A stretch of 64,000 bases of DNA from Allolobophora icterica (GCA_963556255.1 OY744611.1:33617432-33681431); one strand, 5' to 3'. Positions 22,330 through 34,831 are shown, counted from the first letter of the stretch. Notes: generated by a model not told the origin, from the letters alone. A program made the numbers and translations.

Positions 22330-22560
22330 CATCAGATTTCATCACAAGCCGGGCCCGTATAATAGCGCTTAATTGCGTCTAATTGCGTGAGAATCCACCA
22401 TGGAAGCGTTGATGATAGCGGTTAATTAGATGCACGAAACGTCAAATACGAAAAAACATAATTAGACGACTACATAATTTCGCATACGAAAATATATGCA
22501 CAGGCTGCCAAATAGCACATTTATAAAATCTAATTTCGCGTGGTAAGTGGGTAAGTAGAC
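22330..22560. promoter_or_regulatory. Candidate conserved non-coding island (TAATT-rich)
   Basis: GCTTAATTGCGTCTAATTGCG, GCGGTTAATTAGATGC, ACATAATTAGACG and ACATAATTTCGC give at least five homeodomain-type TAATT cores in about 130 bp of unique sequence. No repeat or coding content. Confidence 0.35.
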
Positions 22561-22569
22561 AATCGGTTG

Positions 22570-22640
22570 GCGGCAACTTTATATAGCGCCTTTCTGGATC
22601 TCTCAACTCAAGGGCAATGGACGGTCATTTACAGTGATGC
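22570..22640 (-). mobile_element. L2/CR1-type LINE 3' end
   Basis: On the minus strand it ends with AGAAAGGCGCTATATAAAG, the standard terminal module. The body is not traceable. Confidence 0.5.
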
Positions 22641-22759
22641 ACTAATGGACGGAGTATAACTGGAAGGAATTCTACTGAGGAGTGCATGAGCTATCAAAGG
22701 GATTTTCCAAATGAGTTACCTAGACTCGCCTAGTAACAAACAAATCTATGGATCATTGA

Positions 22760-23354
22760 CAGGGCTGTAATGGTAAAATTAGAGGTGAGTACACGCTACC
22801 GGTGAGAAGCGGCGTCACTAGGGCTGGTGTCACCCTGAAAAAATCTGATGACCTTTTTCTAGGAATTCGTCTCAGAAAAATTTATGACCTTTCAGGAATT
22901 CTCAGAAAATTCTTCACCTTTTTTAGGAATTCGTCTCTGAAAAAGTTGATGTCTTTTTTTTTAGTCATTCGCCCTCAAAACCTTAAATATACCTTATTAC
23001 CTTTCTTTTTTGTGGAAATTTCATTAGTCAATGGCTATATGGTCTCTAGAGAGGTAAGTATACGCTGTATACCGCGTATACCCTCGATACAGCCATGAGT
23101 ATACGCTGTCTAGAGGTGAGTATACACTGTATACCCGCGTATACCCTCAATTAGTGTAATTGCTAATCATTGCATAAATTAGACTGACTGTTACACACTT
23201 GTATTAGGGCTACCTTGTTAGCGGAACCTTAGGTTCCTTAGGGTATTACCCTTTGTCACTGAAACTGTATGTAAACAATATGTAAACATTGTTTACTTGG
23301 AAATGAGGCGGTGAACAATAAATTGATTGATTGATTGATTGAACTACAGCCCTG
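22760..23354. mobile_element. hAT-type element, family CAGGGCTGTA, long copy
   Basis: The left end CAGGGCTGTAATGGTAAAAT and right end CTACAGCCCTG are inverted. A perfect 8-bp duplication, ATCATTGA, lies at 22752-22759 and 23355-23362. Subterminal GAGTACACGCTAC and GAGTATACGCTGT motifs match the short copy at 32843-33060. The interior carries a foreign-looking piece (22806-23000, shared in part with 33915-34354) and a retroposon-like tail, AATAAATTGATTGATTGATT, close to the right end. Confidence 0.9.
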
Positions 23355-23362
23355 ATCATTGA

Positions 23363-24378
23363 ATAGTTCTACAAATAAATCTCCAGAATGACGGATTGCC
23401 AGAAAACTTTAGAACAACAAACCACTCTGCATGAAATTCTCCAGAATAACAAACTATACCGTGCATGAAGTTCTCCCCAACAGACTACTACACAGCAAAG
23501 AACTCTACAGAATGACAAACTGCTCTGAAGAGAATTCTCCAAAACAATTAAAAACCTAATCTTCATGAAGCTCTCCAAGCTACTCTTGAAAGAATTCTCC
23601 AAAGATAGCAAGCTACCATGCAAATTATTATCCAGAGTAAGAAATTACTCTGCACAGAATTCTGCAAATTAGCACACAACTCTGTCATTTTCCAGGATAA
23701 CATGCTAATCTGCAAAGAAATCTCCAGAATAAGAACTACTCCACAGACCACAGACGAGCTTCCAGAAGAGCAAAATACTCTGCAAGGATTTCTCCTTAAG
23801 AAAACTATTATGTGCACAATTCTCCGGAAGTACTAGCTACTCAACAAAGAAAATAACATGATAATGTGCAAAGAATTCTCCAGAATGCATAACACTGTTC
23901 TGAACAAAATTCTCCATACACTACTCTGCAAATCATTCTTCAGAAGCTACTCTGCCAACAATTCTCTAGAGCAATGAGCTATTCTTTACAGAAGAAGAGG
24001 AGGAGGAAGCCCTTAAGCTATCCTTAAGAGGCACCCATTGGTATGAGTGCTAGAGACTTCATTTTGAAGCCTTGGTATAAGAGGGTGTACCAGTCCTTTC
24101 CCTCACCACCTGAGCTGTCCACTGACAGTGCATAGGGTCAGTCTGTACATAACGACCGAGTTGGACAGGGAGTACAAATGGAGTCAAAATCTCAACACAA
24201 ATTTCTGCTCTGGCAGGGATTTGAACCTCAACCTTATGACTGACAGTCCAGCTCAGTAACCAATAGACTGTTGAGCACTGTCGAAGCAGAGTCCTCCAGA
24301 ACAACAAGCTACTCTGCACGAAATTCTCCAGAATAGCAGCTACTCAGCCCACTTTGCCAAGAATTCTCCTGAATCTTG
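23363..24378. repeat. Degenerate ~30-bp minisatellite, split by a SINE
   Basis: Variants of GAATTCTCCAGAATAACAA and GCTACTCTGCA repeat irregularly from 23370 to about 23990. They resume at 24294-24378. The intervening 24000-24293 is a tRNA-derived SINE inserted into the array. Confidence 0.8.
24000..24293 (-). mobile_element. tRNA-derived SINE, family A, fullest copy
   Basis: On the minus strand an A-box-like CTATTGGTTACTGAGC and a B box GGTTCAAATCC (24217-24227 on +) are spaced as in tRNA. A body ending in GAAGTCTCTAGCACTCATAC follows. Partial relatives are at 48200-48455, 48755-48930 and 54355-54463, sharing GACTTCATTTTCTTAGCC and CCAGTCCTCTCCCTCGCC. The target is the surrounding minisatellite. 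Confidence 0.78.
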
Positions 24379-24379
24379 T

Positions 24380-25400
24380 GCAATTCTCTCGACGTGGGAT
24401 TGAGACGAATGGCAGGCTATGGTAATGCCATTGCTAATCACCAGGTGGTGCATAAAGAGCCCAAATTTATTCAGCTCCACTACATTCTATCAGATGATTA
24501 TTTTTTAGGCGATACGTCATGTTGGCAGGTCCGGCGGTTTCAACTAGCGCCCTCTAGGGAATTATTACAGGGGTTGCTTCTCATTGCCTTCCCTAGAGGG
24601 AGAGGCAGCCAGGACCGGAATATTAATAGCGGTTCCAGTCTTATCCTCCCTTGAAAATCCATCTTTTCCAGTAGTGAGCAGTAAGAGGCAAAGCTGGGGA
24701 AAATTGAGCAAGTCAACCTATTCAGGATTATCCAGTCTTTTAGCAACTTTTACGGTTTTATTGCCCGTGCTTCAACCAAATATCACATTTGGTAGTTTCT
24801 ATTTAATGAAGTTGTGTCATAATGAAAACAATTACCGTCTCCCCTCATATATCTCCTATATCTTTCAACCTCAGAATCATATAATTATGTGAAGTACAAA
24901 CGTCAACGTGTGCTACAGATGAGATATTATATGTAATTGTAATTAGTAACCTATTGTGCCGGTATCTAATGGACAAGGCATCAACCGATGGCAAACCAAA
25001 ACCAAGCAGTAATCAGGTCAACAATATCCAGCAAGATCAGTCCACAAGACAGAGAGGCAGCCTATGGTGGATAAGTAATTTGAAAGAGGTAAGTTCTATA
25101 TTCTATACCCTACCTTACACTATACCCCTATAAAACAAAGATCAGTCTGTTGTGCCAGCCAATTTCACAGGCAGTCTAAACTACTTTATGTTACTGTGCA
25201 TTCTATTACCTTACAATGCCTTCTATTCTGTTTCATCTGACGTTAGAAACACAATCAAAAATCCTTCTACAATCAACACAAATACTTTGTAAAGTAAATG
25301 ATCTTAGTGACAGAATGACAAAAGCAACCTGCATCAACTGGTGACAGAATGACTTGGAAGTCCCCTTTAACATAATATAAAGTCTCTCCAACTTTTTTAG
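24380..25400. other. Unassigned stretch with one dispersed-element relic
   Basis: CCCTCTAGGGAATTATTACAG and its inverted partner CCTTCCCTAGAGGG (24548-24600) make a small hairpin. The sequence at 24968-25075 (CAAACCAAAACCAAG, ATCAGGTCAACA, AGACAGAGAGGCAGCCT) is a single-copy relative of the 66-bp minisatellite unit. No gene recognised. Confidence 0.45.
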
Positions 25401-25401
25401 G

Positions 25402-26190
25402 CCAAGAGCATTAGGTTTAAGGTGGAAATTTTTCATAACAAGCTGAATTTTTCAGGATAGGTCTAGGAATATGAGTAGAATAACATACTAAAAGTCCCCA
25501 ACAATCCCCCTGGAGCTCTTTCCAAAATCCAAGATGGCGTCCAAAATGGCCGTCATAGGATCATAATGTGCTGAAAGCTGAAAGTATCTCCTCATAACAA
25601 TCTGAATGTCACAGGATAGGTAAAGGAATATGGGTAGAATAACATACTAAAAGTCCCCGACAATCCCCCTGGAACTCTTTCAGAAATCCAAGATGGCGTC
25701 CAAAATGGCCGTCATAGGATCATAATGTGCTGAAAGCTGAAAGTATCTCCTCATAACAATCTGAATGTCACAGGATAGGTAAAGGAATATGGGTAGAATA
25801 ACATACTAAAAGTCCCCGACAATCCCCCTGGAACTCTTTCAGAAATCCAAGATGGCGTCCAAAATGGCCGTCATTAGATCATAATGTGTCAAAAGCTGAA
25901 AATAGTTCATAACTAGCTGCAATTTTCAGGATAGGTCTAGGAGCATGAGTGGAATAACATACGAAAGGTCCCTGAAAATTCCCTGGAGCTCTTTCCGAAA
26001 TCCAAGATGGCGTCCAAAATGGCCGTCATTAGATCATAATATGCCAAAAGCTGAAAATAGCTCGTAACAAGCTGGATTTTTCAGGATAGGTCTAGGTGCA
26101 TGAGTGGAATAACATACTAAAGGTCCCTGAAAATTCCCTGGAGTTCTTTCCGAAATCCAAGATGGCGTCCAAAATGGCCGGCATTTTCTA
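25402..26190 (+). repeat. Left arm: five ~157-bp tandem units
   Basis: AAGATGGCGT starts at 25531, 25690, 25849, 26004 and 26159, so the spacing is 159, 159, 155 and 155. Units also share AGGATAGGT, GAATAACATACTAAAAGTCC and CTGAAAGTATCTCC. Units 2 and 3 are almost identical. Confidence 0.95.
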
Positions 26191-26204
26191 TTATTATTAT
26201 AACT

Positions 26205-27232
26205 AGCTGGTTTACTCGGCGTTGCCCGGGGTTATAAGTTTCAATCCCTATAGCCCCCTGTCCATACCCTGTGCTTTTCCGGCCATCTCAAGTGAACCAA
26301 GGTCTCGTGGTCTGTTCCATCCCTTAGATTCAAACAATTTCAGCGGCTGCGCCATCATCTTCCTCCATCCACCAGCATCCTCCATCCATCCTCCATCCAC
26401 CAGCATCCTCCATCCACCAGCATCCTCCATCCATCCACCCTCCATCCAACTGCATCCTTCATCCACCCTCCATCCACCAGCATCCTCCATCCACCAGCAT
26501 CCTCCATCCACTCTCCATCCACCAGCATCCTCCATCCATCCACCCTCCATCCAACTGCATCCTTCATCCACCCTCCATCCACCAGCATCCTCCATCCACC
26601 CTCCATCCACCAGCATCCTCCATCCATCCACCCTCCATCCAACTGCATCCTTCATCCACCCTCCATCCATCCACCAGCGTCCTCCATCCACCCTCCATCC
26701 ACCAGCATCCTCCATCCATCCACCCTCCATCCAACTGGATCCTTCATCCACCCTCCATCCACCAGCATCCTCCATCCATCCACCCTCCATCCAACTGCAT
26801 CCTTCATCCACCCTGCATCCATCCACCAGCATCCTCCATCCACCCTCCATCCACCAGCCCGGGGTTATAAGTTTCAATCCCTCTAGCGAATAAGCAACAA
26901 AAAGCCCGGGTTTAGTTCAGTAAAAGTTTCAATCCCTCTAGCGAATCTGTACTGTAGCTGCTTAACCCGGCGGTGCCATCTGGCGAGTTAAAATAGGTTC
27001 AGTGTAAGTTTCGATGACCAGGTAAAAATGCATGGGCCCGGTAGGTTTTTGCCCGGGACACCACGGTAGCGGTGAAAAGGGGGGACGCGAAGCCGACCAC
27101 TGGGTGTGTAATGCCAACCCCCACACAGTAGTGAAGGTTTCGAGTGAAAAGCTCTAAACTGTAGAAATGCATCCCGGTCAAAGTCGCTGTGACAGACAGA
27201 GTTTCTTCTTTATATATATAGATTTTGAAACC
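26205..27232 (+). mobile_element. Dispersed repeat 'ACTAGCTGGTTTAC...TATATAGAT', copy 1
   Basis: It begins ACTAGCTGGTTTACTCGGCG, then TTGCCCGGGGTTATAAG. It ends with AGTAGTGAAGGTTTCGAGTG, GACAGACAGAG and TTTATATATATAGAT. The second copy (48995-49770) has the same order of motifs, including AGCGGTGAAAAGGGGG and CACTGGGTGT. The class is not known to me. This copy is inflated by an internal 500-bp minisatellite. Confidence 0.65.
26350..26860. repeat. CATC-based higher-order minisatellite
   Basis: CTCCATCCACCAGCATC and CCATCCAACTGCATCC words alternate in a higher-order unit of about 60-75 bp. It is nearly free of stops in several frames, which produces long artificial frames on both strands. Confidence 0.95.
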
Positions 27233-27239
27233 CGAGAAG

Positions 27240-27779
27240 TTAGAATTGCCATTGAAGTGTCTAAACACACGTTTTAAGTCACAAGGATGCATAGTATTCA
27301 CACCTCAAAGTAGCCAGAACAAAGATGGCTTATATGAATTTTATATAGCTGCAAACTTTGTTCACTTTAGTAGTTCTGTGTCCCATAGGTGTTAATCTGG
27401 TAATTGTTGACATCTAATAATATCGGTGGCATGTTGCTACAAGTTTGACGACTGCATTGACTGCACATTGAGGATATACTGCACCCAAAGCTTCCCAGTT
27501 CTGCACTGAATTCCAGCCTGGTCAAGGAGTTGTGAAATGAAGTCGCATAACTGTTCGAAACACTAATTCTCGGCTACATCAGCGGCGTTCTCGTCCTTTT
27601 TAAGAAGAGCTATAGAAAGATTCGCTAAGTGATCTTTGTCGATGCTATCCAAGGTGCCACGTGTGCCCAACAATGTCCAAATGAGGACAGAATGTGAGCA
27701 CGAAGAGCACGAGAAAAGGCATTGCCAGATAGTATGTGTATGACGGATCCGTTGGCAAATACCAAAGTACCGCTAAGTG
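27240..27779. other. Unassigned interior of the foldback-like element
   Basis: No RT or transposase motif found on either strand. Confidence 0.4.
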
Positions 27780-27862
27780 GCCCTAATACAACGCTTAATC
27801 GAGCGTGCTTCTGAGTAGATAACCCTGAAGAGGCGCTATATAAATTATCCATATGAATGAAC
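27780..27862 (+). mobile_element. L2/CR1-type LINE 3' end
   Basis: GAGCGTGCTTCTGAGTAG, then AGAGGCGCTATATAAATT and an ATGAATGAACGAA tail. It matches the module at 1868. Confidence 0.6.
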
Positions 27863-27984
27863 GAACAGGAGACATGAAGCTACACCTCTGGTGTGTGAGG
27901 CAAATGATTCCACTTTTCCATGCTGCAGGACATCTTCAGTATGCCAAATCTGCCAGGTTGCACTTGCAACAGATGCATGGAAGC

Positions 27985-28650
27985 CTTAGAGCAAACTATG
28001 CTTTTGGCACATATTGACGGCCATTTTGGACGCCATCTTGGATTTTGGAAAGAGCTTCAGGGGGATTGTCAGGGATTTTTAGTAGGTTATTCCACTCATG
28101 CTCCTAGACATTTCCTGGAAAATTAAGCTTGTTATGAGCTATTTTCAGCTTTTAGCACATTATGATCTAATGACGGCCATTTTGGACGCCATCTTGGATT
28201 TTGGAAAGAGCTTCAGAGGGATTGTCAGGGATTTTTAGCATGTTATTCCACTCATGCTCCTAGACATATCCTGGAAAATTCAGCTTGTTGTGAGCTATTT
28301 TCAACTTTTAGCACATTATGATCTAATGACGGCCATTTTGGACGCCATCTTGGATTTTGGAAAGAGCTCCAGAGGGATTATCGGGGACTTTTAGTATGTT
28401 ATTCTACCCATATTCCTTTACCTATCCTGAGACATTCAGATTGTTATGAGGAGATACTTTCAGCTTTTAGCACATTATGATCTAATGACGGCCATTTTGG
28501 ACGCCATCTTGGATTTTGGAAAGAGCTCCAGGGGGATTGTCGGGGACTTTTAGTATGTTATTCTACTCATATTCCTAGACCTATCCTGAAAAATTCAGCT
28601 TGTTATGAGAAATTTCCACCTTTCATCACATTTTGATCTAATGCTCTTGG
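27985..28650 (-). repeat. Right arm: four ~157-bp tandem units, inverted
   Basis: ACGCCATCTT starts at 28030, 28186, 28342 and 28501. The outermost unit pairs with the outermost left unit, sharing GGAAATTTC/T and CATAACAAGCTG. Confidence 0.95.
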
Positions 28651-28802
28651 ACTATTCAGCATCATGTAAAACCTTTGTGAACCAAACCAACTACTTAATT
28701 TTTAACTGAAAGTTGAATCAATTCTGCAGAAAATTGTCGTAATTTATGACTAAAGTGATTGTAGCCTCTGCAGCTGTTAACATCTAGTATGCATTTTTTT
28801 TC

Positions 28803-29060
28803 ATTCATTCATTCGTAAATTTATATAGCGCCACTTCAAGGGAACTACTCAGAGGCGCTCCCGACTCCAGCACGGCGAAAAAGAGCAGTTTTCAGGTGGT
28901 CATAGAAGGTACAAGAGGAAGACCTAGGATGTAGGCGCAGCTCAGGAGGAAGGCCATTCCACATGGTCGGGCCAACCACCGAGAAGGCGCGGGTCTGCAT
29001 GATAGCAGTACGGGCAAACTGGACAGATAGCATCCCGCTCCCCACCGAGCGGAGGACTCG
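28803..29060 (-). pseudogene. L2/CR1-type RT C-terminus and 3' UTR
   Basis: The minus strand reads AFSVVGPTMWNGLPPELR, then CTFYDHLKTALFRRAG. This is the diagnostic C-terminal end of L2/CR1-like RTs (WN-LP followed by LKT-LF). It continues into GGAGCGCCTCTGAG, GGCGCTATATAAATT and an ATGAATGAATG tail. It is 5' truncated but the surviving frame is open for about 65 residues. Confidence 0.85.
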
Positions 29061-29590
29061 AGCAGTCCGAGAAGGTAATCAAGAAGGTAATTTATGAATA
29101 AGACATCTGTTAATAACTACTGCTGTGAGGCACACAAATGGTGCTATACAAATTTAATTACCTAAAGTATGCTTTTCAGCATACAAGTTAGTATGTCTAA
29201 CAGAGTCAACAGATAAGATACAAAAACTGCCAACAACAATTCTGAAAGAAGTTTCCCACATGAAAGAACCTGGCAGTTTATGATGTTGAACATACAGGAA
29301 TAAATAAATGCATGAATAACTACTATACTACTCAAAGCATGCTCAATTCGGCTGGTTAATTATTTATAGATTTAAAAGATTTCCTACATCACAGTAATAT
29401 TTATGTGAAACTTTATATAAATGGATGCTTAAAACAAGCTGCTGCATAAACTCAAATCCTCACTCGTCAGACGCAAGGATTATCTACCCGCAGTAGGCCT
29501 AGTGGGCATCCACGATCCAATGTTTGAAAAACTTTCAAAAGACGACAAAAGAATAGCAAGTCATGCTACTTACTTACCTGCATTTCGAAA
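29061..29590. other. Unassigned AT-rich stretch
   Basis: ATGGTGCTATACAAATTTAAT near 29140 may be another decayed LINE end. Nothing else is recognised. Confidence 0.4.
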
Positions 29591-29599
29591 ATCAGACCC

Positions 29600-30130
29600 A
29601 GCGGAAATCATGCATAATAACTTATTATTCGCAGGCTTTTGAGCAAAATTCGTCGAATTACAGCAAATCTCGAGCAGACTTCTCTGCTCGCATGCACTGT
29701 GTAACGAGGCCGCCTCGCCCAATTAGCCGACCGAAAATAGCCCAATTACTGACCGCAAACAGACGCATGTAAACCGGCTGAAGACGGACAATTTATTAAA
29801 TTGCGCCATTTTTCTTCGCGTCTCTTATCGTCTTATGGATATTCTATAATATTATGCTCCGCATTTCGATGTCCTTACACGACCGCCCTAATTGGGTACG
29901 CGGACTCCGATCCGGGCGACGCAGAATATCAATATGGGCGACTCCTGACCATAGAGTTGAAACCGCATAAGCGCTGCTATAGCCTTTCGCTGCGCTGACA
30001 AAATGGTCAGCGGGTCTTCGTCTGAGATCGCTCGCTGTCACAAGCAGTGCTAAATGATAATAAAAGCGAAATAATAAGCGCAGAATAAACCGAACATAAG
30101 AGGACACTAAGACAGCCGCATAATCAGCGA
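29600..30130. promoter_or_regulatory. Candidate conserved non-coding island
   Basis: Over 500 bp of unique, CpG-retaining sequence with GCCCAATTAGCCGACC, AGCCCAATTACTGACC, GCCCTAATTGGGTACG and TAAATTGCGCC. No coding frame is convincing and there are no repeat signatures. Confidence 0.35.
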
Positions 30131-30199
30131 AACACAAGAGGAAGCTTAGACCTACATCGCGTGATCTTACGTTTCTCGTGACTCGCCGCTGTTCTTTTC

Positions 30200-30620
30200 T
30201 GCCTATCCATCCATCCGTCCATCCATCCGTCCGTTCTTCCTTCCAGCCTTTCTTCCTTCCGTCCTTCCGTGCGATTGTTCCAGTCCATCAGTCGATGACA
30301 CGAATATGTTGTGATATAGGCTATGCTTGTGAATGCGTATTATGTAGAGCCTTTATATAGAAATACGCTGAATGTATGAGCGAACGAAAGAACGAAGAAA
30401 CTAATGATTGAATGAATCCTTCCGTTGATCTGTTTATCCATCCATCCATCCAAACATCAAGCAATCCATCCATCCATCCACCCATCAATCGATCCATCCA
30501 TCCATTCATCCACCCATCAATCAATCAATCCATCCACTCCTCAATCAATCCATCCATTCATTCATCCATTCATCCATCCATTCATCCATCCATCAGTTCA
30601 TCAGCCAATCCAACCATCCA
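30200..30620. repeat. Degenerate (CATC)n tract in two blocks
   Basis: CATCCATCCGTCC at 30205-30275, and a longer CATCCATCCATTCATC block at 30433-30620. Confidence 0.9.
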
Positions 30621-30960
30621 TTAATCTTACACCTCGGCTTCCACCGCGAACTTTAAACAGTTCCCCTTTTGTAAAACTCATTACTCAAATAACAGATGTT
30701 AAATAGTCCGCCCAGAAGCATATTTCCAAAGAATACATGGCATTTTTTAACTGACGTCTTTTCAGCCAACCGTGCACAAGTCGGCATACATAGCCTGTTT
30801 AACAGGCAGAGCTGCTTTGTCGTAAAGTTGGTTCTGCAATTTCGTTCAATTCCATACTCTGTATTGCCTAAATTTTACATCTTGGAATACTCTGTTCAAT
30901 ATAATTATTATCCAAAATGTATGCTATATTATATTACTATACTATGTTAGAATTATTAGG
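30621..30960. other. Unassigned stretch
   Basis: AT-rich, with no motif recognised. It borders the long ATT repeat. Confidence 0.5.
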
Positions 30961-30961
30961 C

Positions 30962-32412
<1,451 letters not shown>

Positions 32413-32834
32413 AGTTTTATTATTTTGTGTGCGCTAGCTGTTTAATTTGTATGCCGACTTGTGATTGGCTTAAAAAAACCGGCAGTTGCTGCTGTCATGT
32501 AGGCCTACACTTTGGAAATATGCCGCCCGGAATAAGATGGGAATTGGGTCGATTAGCGAAACTACGATTTGAAACAGGGCCTATTGAAACACGAAGCGCA
32601 GTCAAGTTTCAATGTCGCAGCACAGACTACTAGGCTATATAAAAGAATGATTTTCTTAATTTAAATGAGATGATAGTCACTGTACCATAGACTCGATAAT
32701 TTTATTTATAAATTCCATGATATTGTTGATCATGCATAAACTTCATCAGGAATTCAGAGATTCTTAAGAGACAACTGTGGAAATTTTTGTTGACGTGCTA
32801 TAGCTTTGTGTTATTAGGCCTATATGGCCTCCTA
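32413..32834. other. Unassigned stretch
   Basis: The first 200 bp (TTTAATTTGTATGCC, GTGATTGGCTTAAAA, GGGTCGATTAGCG) are unique and might be conserved. The rest is AT-rich. Confidence 0.35.
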
Positions 32835-32842
32835 TATATAGG

Positions 32843-33060
32843 CAGGGCTGTAGTGATAAAATTAGAGGTGAGTACACGCTACTGGTTAGTTTTCCTAAAC
32901 AAATTAGAGGCGAGTATACGCTACAGTATTTTGTGAGTAGGGCCTATACGCTACAGTATTTTAATATAAATTAATATAAATATTTTGTGAAGTGAGTATA
33001 TGGTCTCTATAGAGGTGAGTATACGCTGTATACACGCGTATACCCTCGACTACAACCCTG
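32843..33060. mobile_element. hAT-type MITE, family CAGGGCTGTA, short copy
   Basis: Left end CAGGGCTGTAGTGATAAAAT; right end CTACAACCCTG. A perfect 8-bp duplication, TATATAGG, lies at 32835-32842 and 33061-33068. The interior repeats GAGTATACGCTACAG and GTATACGCTGTATACACGCG. Confidence 0.95.
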
Positions 33061-33302
33061 TATATAGGCCCTATACGCCCCTACTACAACTGAATGTTTC
33101 GGCAATTCAACTACTAGCAATATGAAAGTCCGTAATGATGAGAAATAATAGGCCTAATATTAAGTAATGCGCTTTTCTACTTCATTATATTCACCGCTAA
33201 TGCTGGTTACAGATAGACTCAATTTAGAGAATTTCATAGGGTCTATAGATTTTAATTAGCCTTTAAAATTAATAGGGCCTATGTATAGCCTACGCCCTAC
33301 GT

Positions 33303-33898
33303 CAGGCACGGGCAACTTCTTTTAACAGAGGGCCTCACAAAGATTTTAAGGGCAGCTCAGGGGCTGTATGCCAATCGCGGGCTAATTTTTGCAGATTCAT
33401 TAGCCTCAGAAAATGAGACAATATTAATTTGAGTCAAACTAAATATTACGGAATAACAGTTAAGGTTAAACTTTAAGTTTAAAGTAAATGAAGATAATTT
33501 ATTTTTATGATGAAAACATATTTATCCTAATACCTACAGTCCTACACTACAATAAAAAAATATGTTTTAAGTTGATTCAGTTTTAAAAATACATGGCTTC
33601 TAAAGTTGCGAGCCAACCCACTCTGTGGTCTTGTTTCATGTAGAGTCATTAGGCCTACATTGTGATTGCACAGTAAACTTGTTGACTAGACTATATAGAA
33701 GCCGGATTCATAATAAAAATTATGAGAAACAGATGTTTTAATGTCGGCCTACTTACAGAAATCCAGACATTTATGTCGGACCGGATCAAAGGTTCCCAGG
33801 TGCCAGGTACAATGTTAATATAAAAGACATCTCAAGGGCCAAAGGTCCATATATGGGCCGGACCCGGCCCGCGGGTCGTATGTATATCTAGCTCTGTG
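33303..33898. mobile_element. hAT-like element (GGCACGGGCAACTT type), ends degraded
   Basis: The left end AGGCACGGGCAACTTC, with GAGGGCCTCACAAAG, and the right subterminal GACCCGGCCCGCGGGTC fit a hAT family whose ends carry 'GGGCAAC' and 'GGCCCGCGGGCC'. No matching 8-bp duplication is found, so the exact right end is uncertain. It abuts the MITE at 33915. Confidence 0.55.
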
Positions 33899-33914
33899 CA
33901 TAGAACCTAACAAG

Positions 33915-34354
33915 CAGTGGCGGCGATCTTGCCTGAGAGGTGGGGGGGGGGGACAAAGGCGGCCATTTGGGAATTCATTTTCACAAAAACTATGATTTCT
34001 TCTCCAAAAAAGTTTATGACCTTTTTTTAGTCATTCACGTCTTTTTACTACTTTTCTTTTTTCGGGTCTCCCTACAATAATCTCATATCCTTTTCCTTAG
34101 GAATTCGTCTACAAAATTGCTAACTTTTTTACAGATTGTTTCTGACAATTTTCGGAGGGACACTTCTGCTCAAATATAGTTTTTACCTCATCTGGTCAAA
34201 AGGCTGCGAAAACCCTCACGTGCAATTACATTTCTCAGCCTTTTTTGGTGTTTCTTCAAAATTGGGGGGGACAAAGGTATGGCGTGTCCCCCCACTCTTA
34301 AAGGTGGGGGACATGTCCCCCTCGCCGCCCGCCCCCCCTAGATCGCCGCCCATG
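33915..34354. mobile_element. hAT-type MITE (CAGTGGCGGCGAT ends), long copy
   Basis: It begins CAGTGGCGGCGATCTTGCC and ends GATCGCCGCCCATG. A perfect 8-bp duplication, CTAACAAG, lies at 33907-33914 and 34355-34362. It shares CATCTGGTCAAAAGGC and GTGTCCCCCCACT with the copy at 15178, but has an extra internal region with AAAGTTTATGACC. Confidence 0.95.
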
Positions 34355-34494
34355 CTAACAAGGGCCTATATCCAACAGCTCTTGTTGTTCACGTCTATAT
34401 TTAGATTTCTAATTGATTTACCTAGACTTTTCTTAATTCTTTATTACCTGTTTTCCGAAGCATTTGCCATTTTGTAATTGTAATTGTAATGGTA

Positions 34495-34830
34495 ATCGAG
34501 ATTTACATAGCGCACCTCAAAATCAGAGGCGCTCCGGACCCGAGTCGGTGTCTTCCTTGACAAAGAGAAAGGTTTTCAGGCGCTCGTGTGTCATCAGCGT
34601 ATTAATGGAACGAAGCATCCATTGGACCAAGGACCTGCGCTAGATCCGAGGTATACAAACTGAACAGAAGGGGAGCCAGGACAGAGTCCTGAGGTAGTCC
34701 ATACGGTATTTGGGCCCAAGCGGAGCGGGTGGGTCCAAACACAACAGAAACAGAAGCATTTATAACAGAATTCAGAAGAAATACTAGAAGTTCCAGACAA
34801 TTATTGCTGTCACCAGGCTGTACCTCTGTC
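34495..34830 (-). pseudogene. Non-LTR RT fragment fused to a LINE 3' end
   Basis: On the minus strand YGLPQDSVLAPLLFSLY (RT motif B region) is followed, in the same frame and across a single stop, by FH*YADDTRA, the catalytic YADD box. The sequence then jumps directly to the 3' module (GGAGCGCCTCTGA, GCGCTATGTAAATC). Everything between the YADD box and the 3' UTR is missing, so this is an internally deleted copy. Confidence 0.85.
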
Positions 34831-34831
34831 A

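Larger units (their letters stand above)
25402..28650. mobile_element. Foldback-like element with tandem-repeat inverted arms
   Basis: Both ends carry CCAAGAGCATTAG in inverted orientation (25402-25414 and 28638-28650). The left arm (to about 26190) holds five direct units of about 157 bp; the right arm (from about 27985) holds four in the opposite orientation. Each unit contains CCAAGATGGCGTCCAAAATG or its complement. The centre (26190-27985) carries a different repeat and a LINE 3' end. Long inverted arms built of tandem units resemble foldback/TU-like elements. No target duplication was found, so the outer limits are approximate. Confidence 0.7.

Noticed and set aside
26222..26893. Open frames of about 220 codons on both strands
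   Set aside because: Produced by the CATC-based minisatellite. Both strands are open simultaneously and the residues follow the DNA repeat.
26870..26950. CRISPR-like direct repeats (GTTTCAATCCCTCTAGCGAAT)
   Set aside because: Only a few irregular copies inside a dispersed animal repeat. The eukaryotic context, with no spacers of uniform length and no cas genes, rules it out.
33303..33898. Attempt to assign an 8-bp duplication to the GGCACGGGCAACTT element
   Set aside because: No pair of matching octamers at plausible ends; left as an approximate element.
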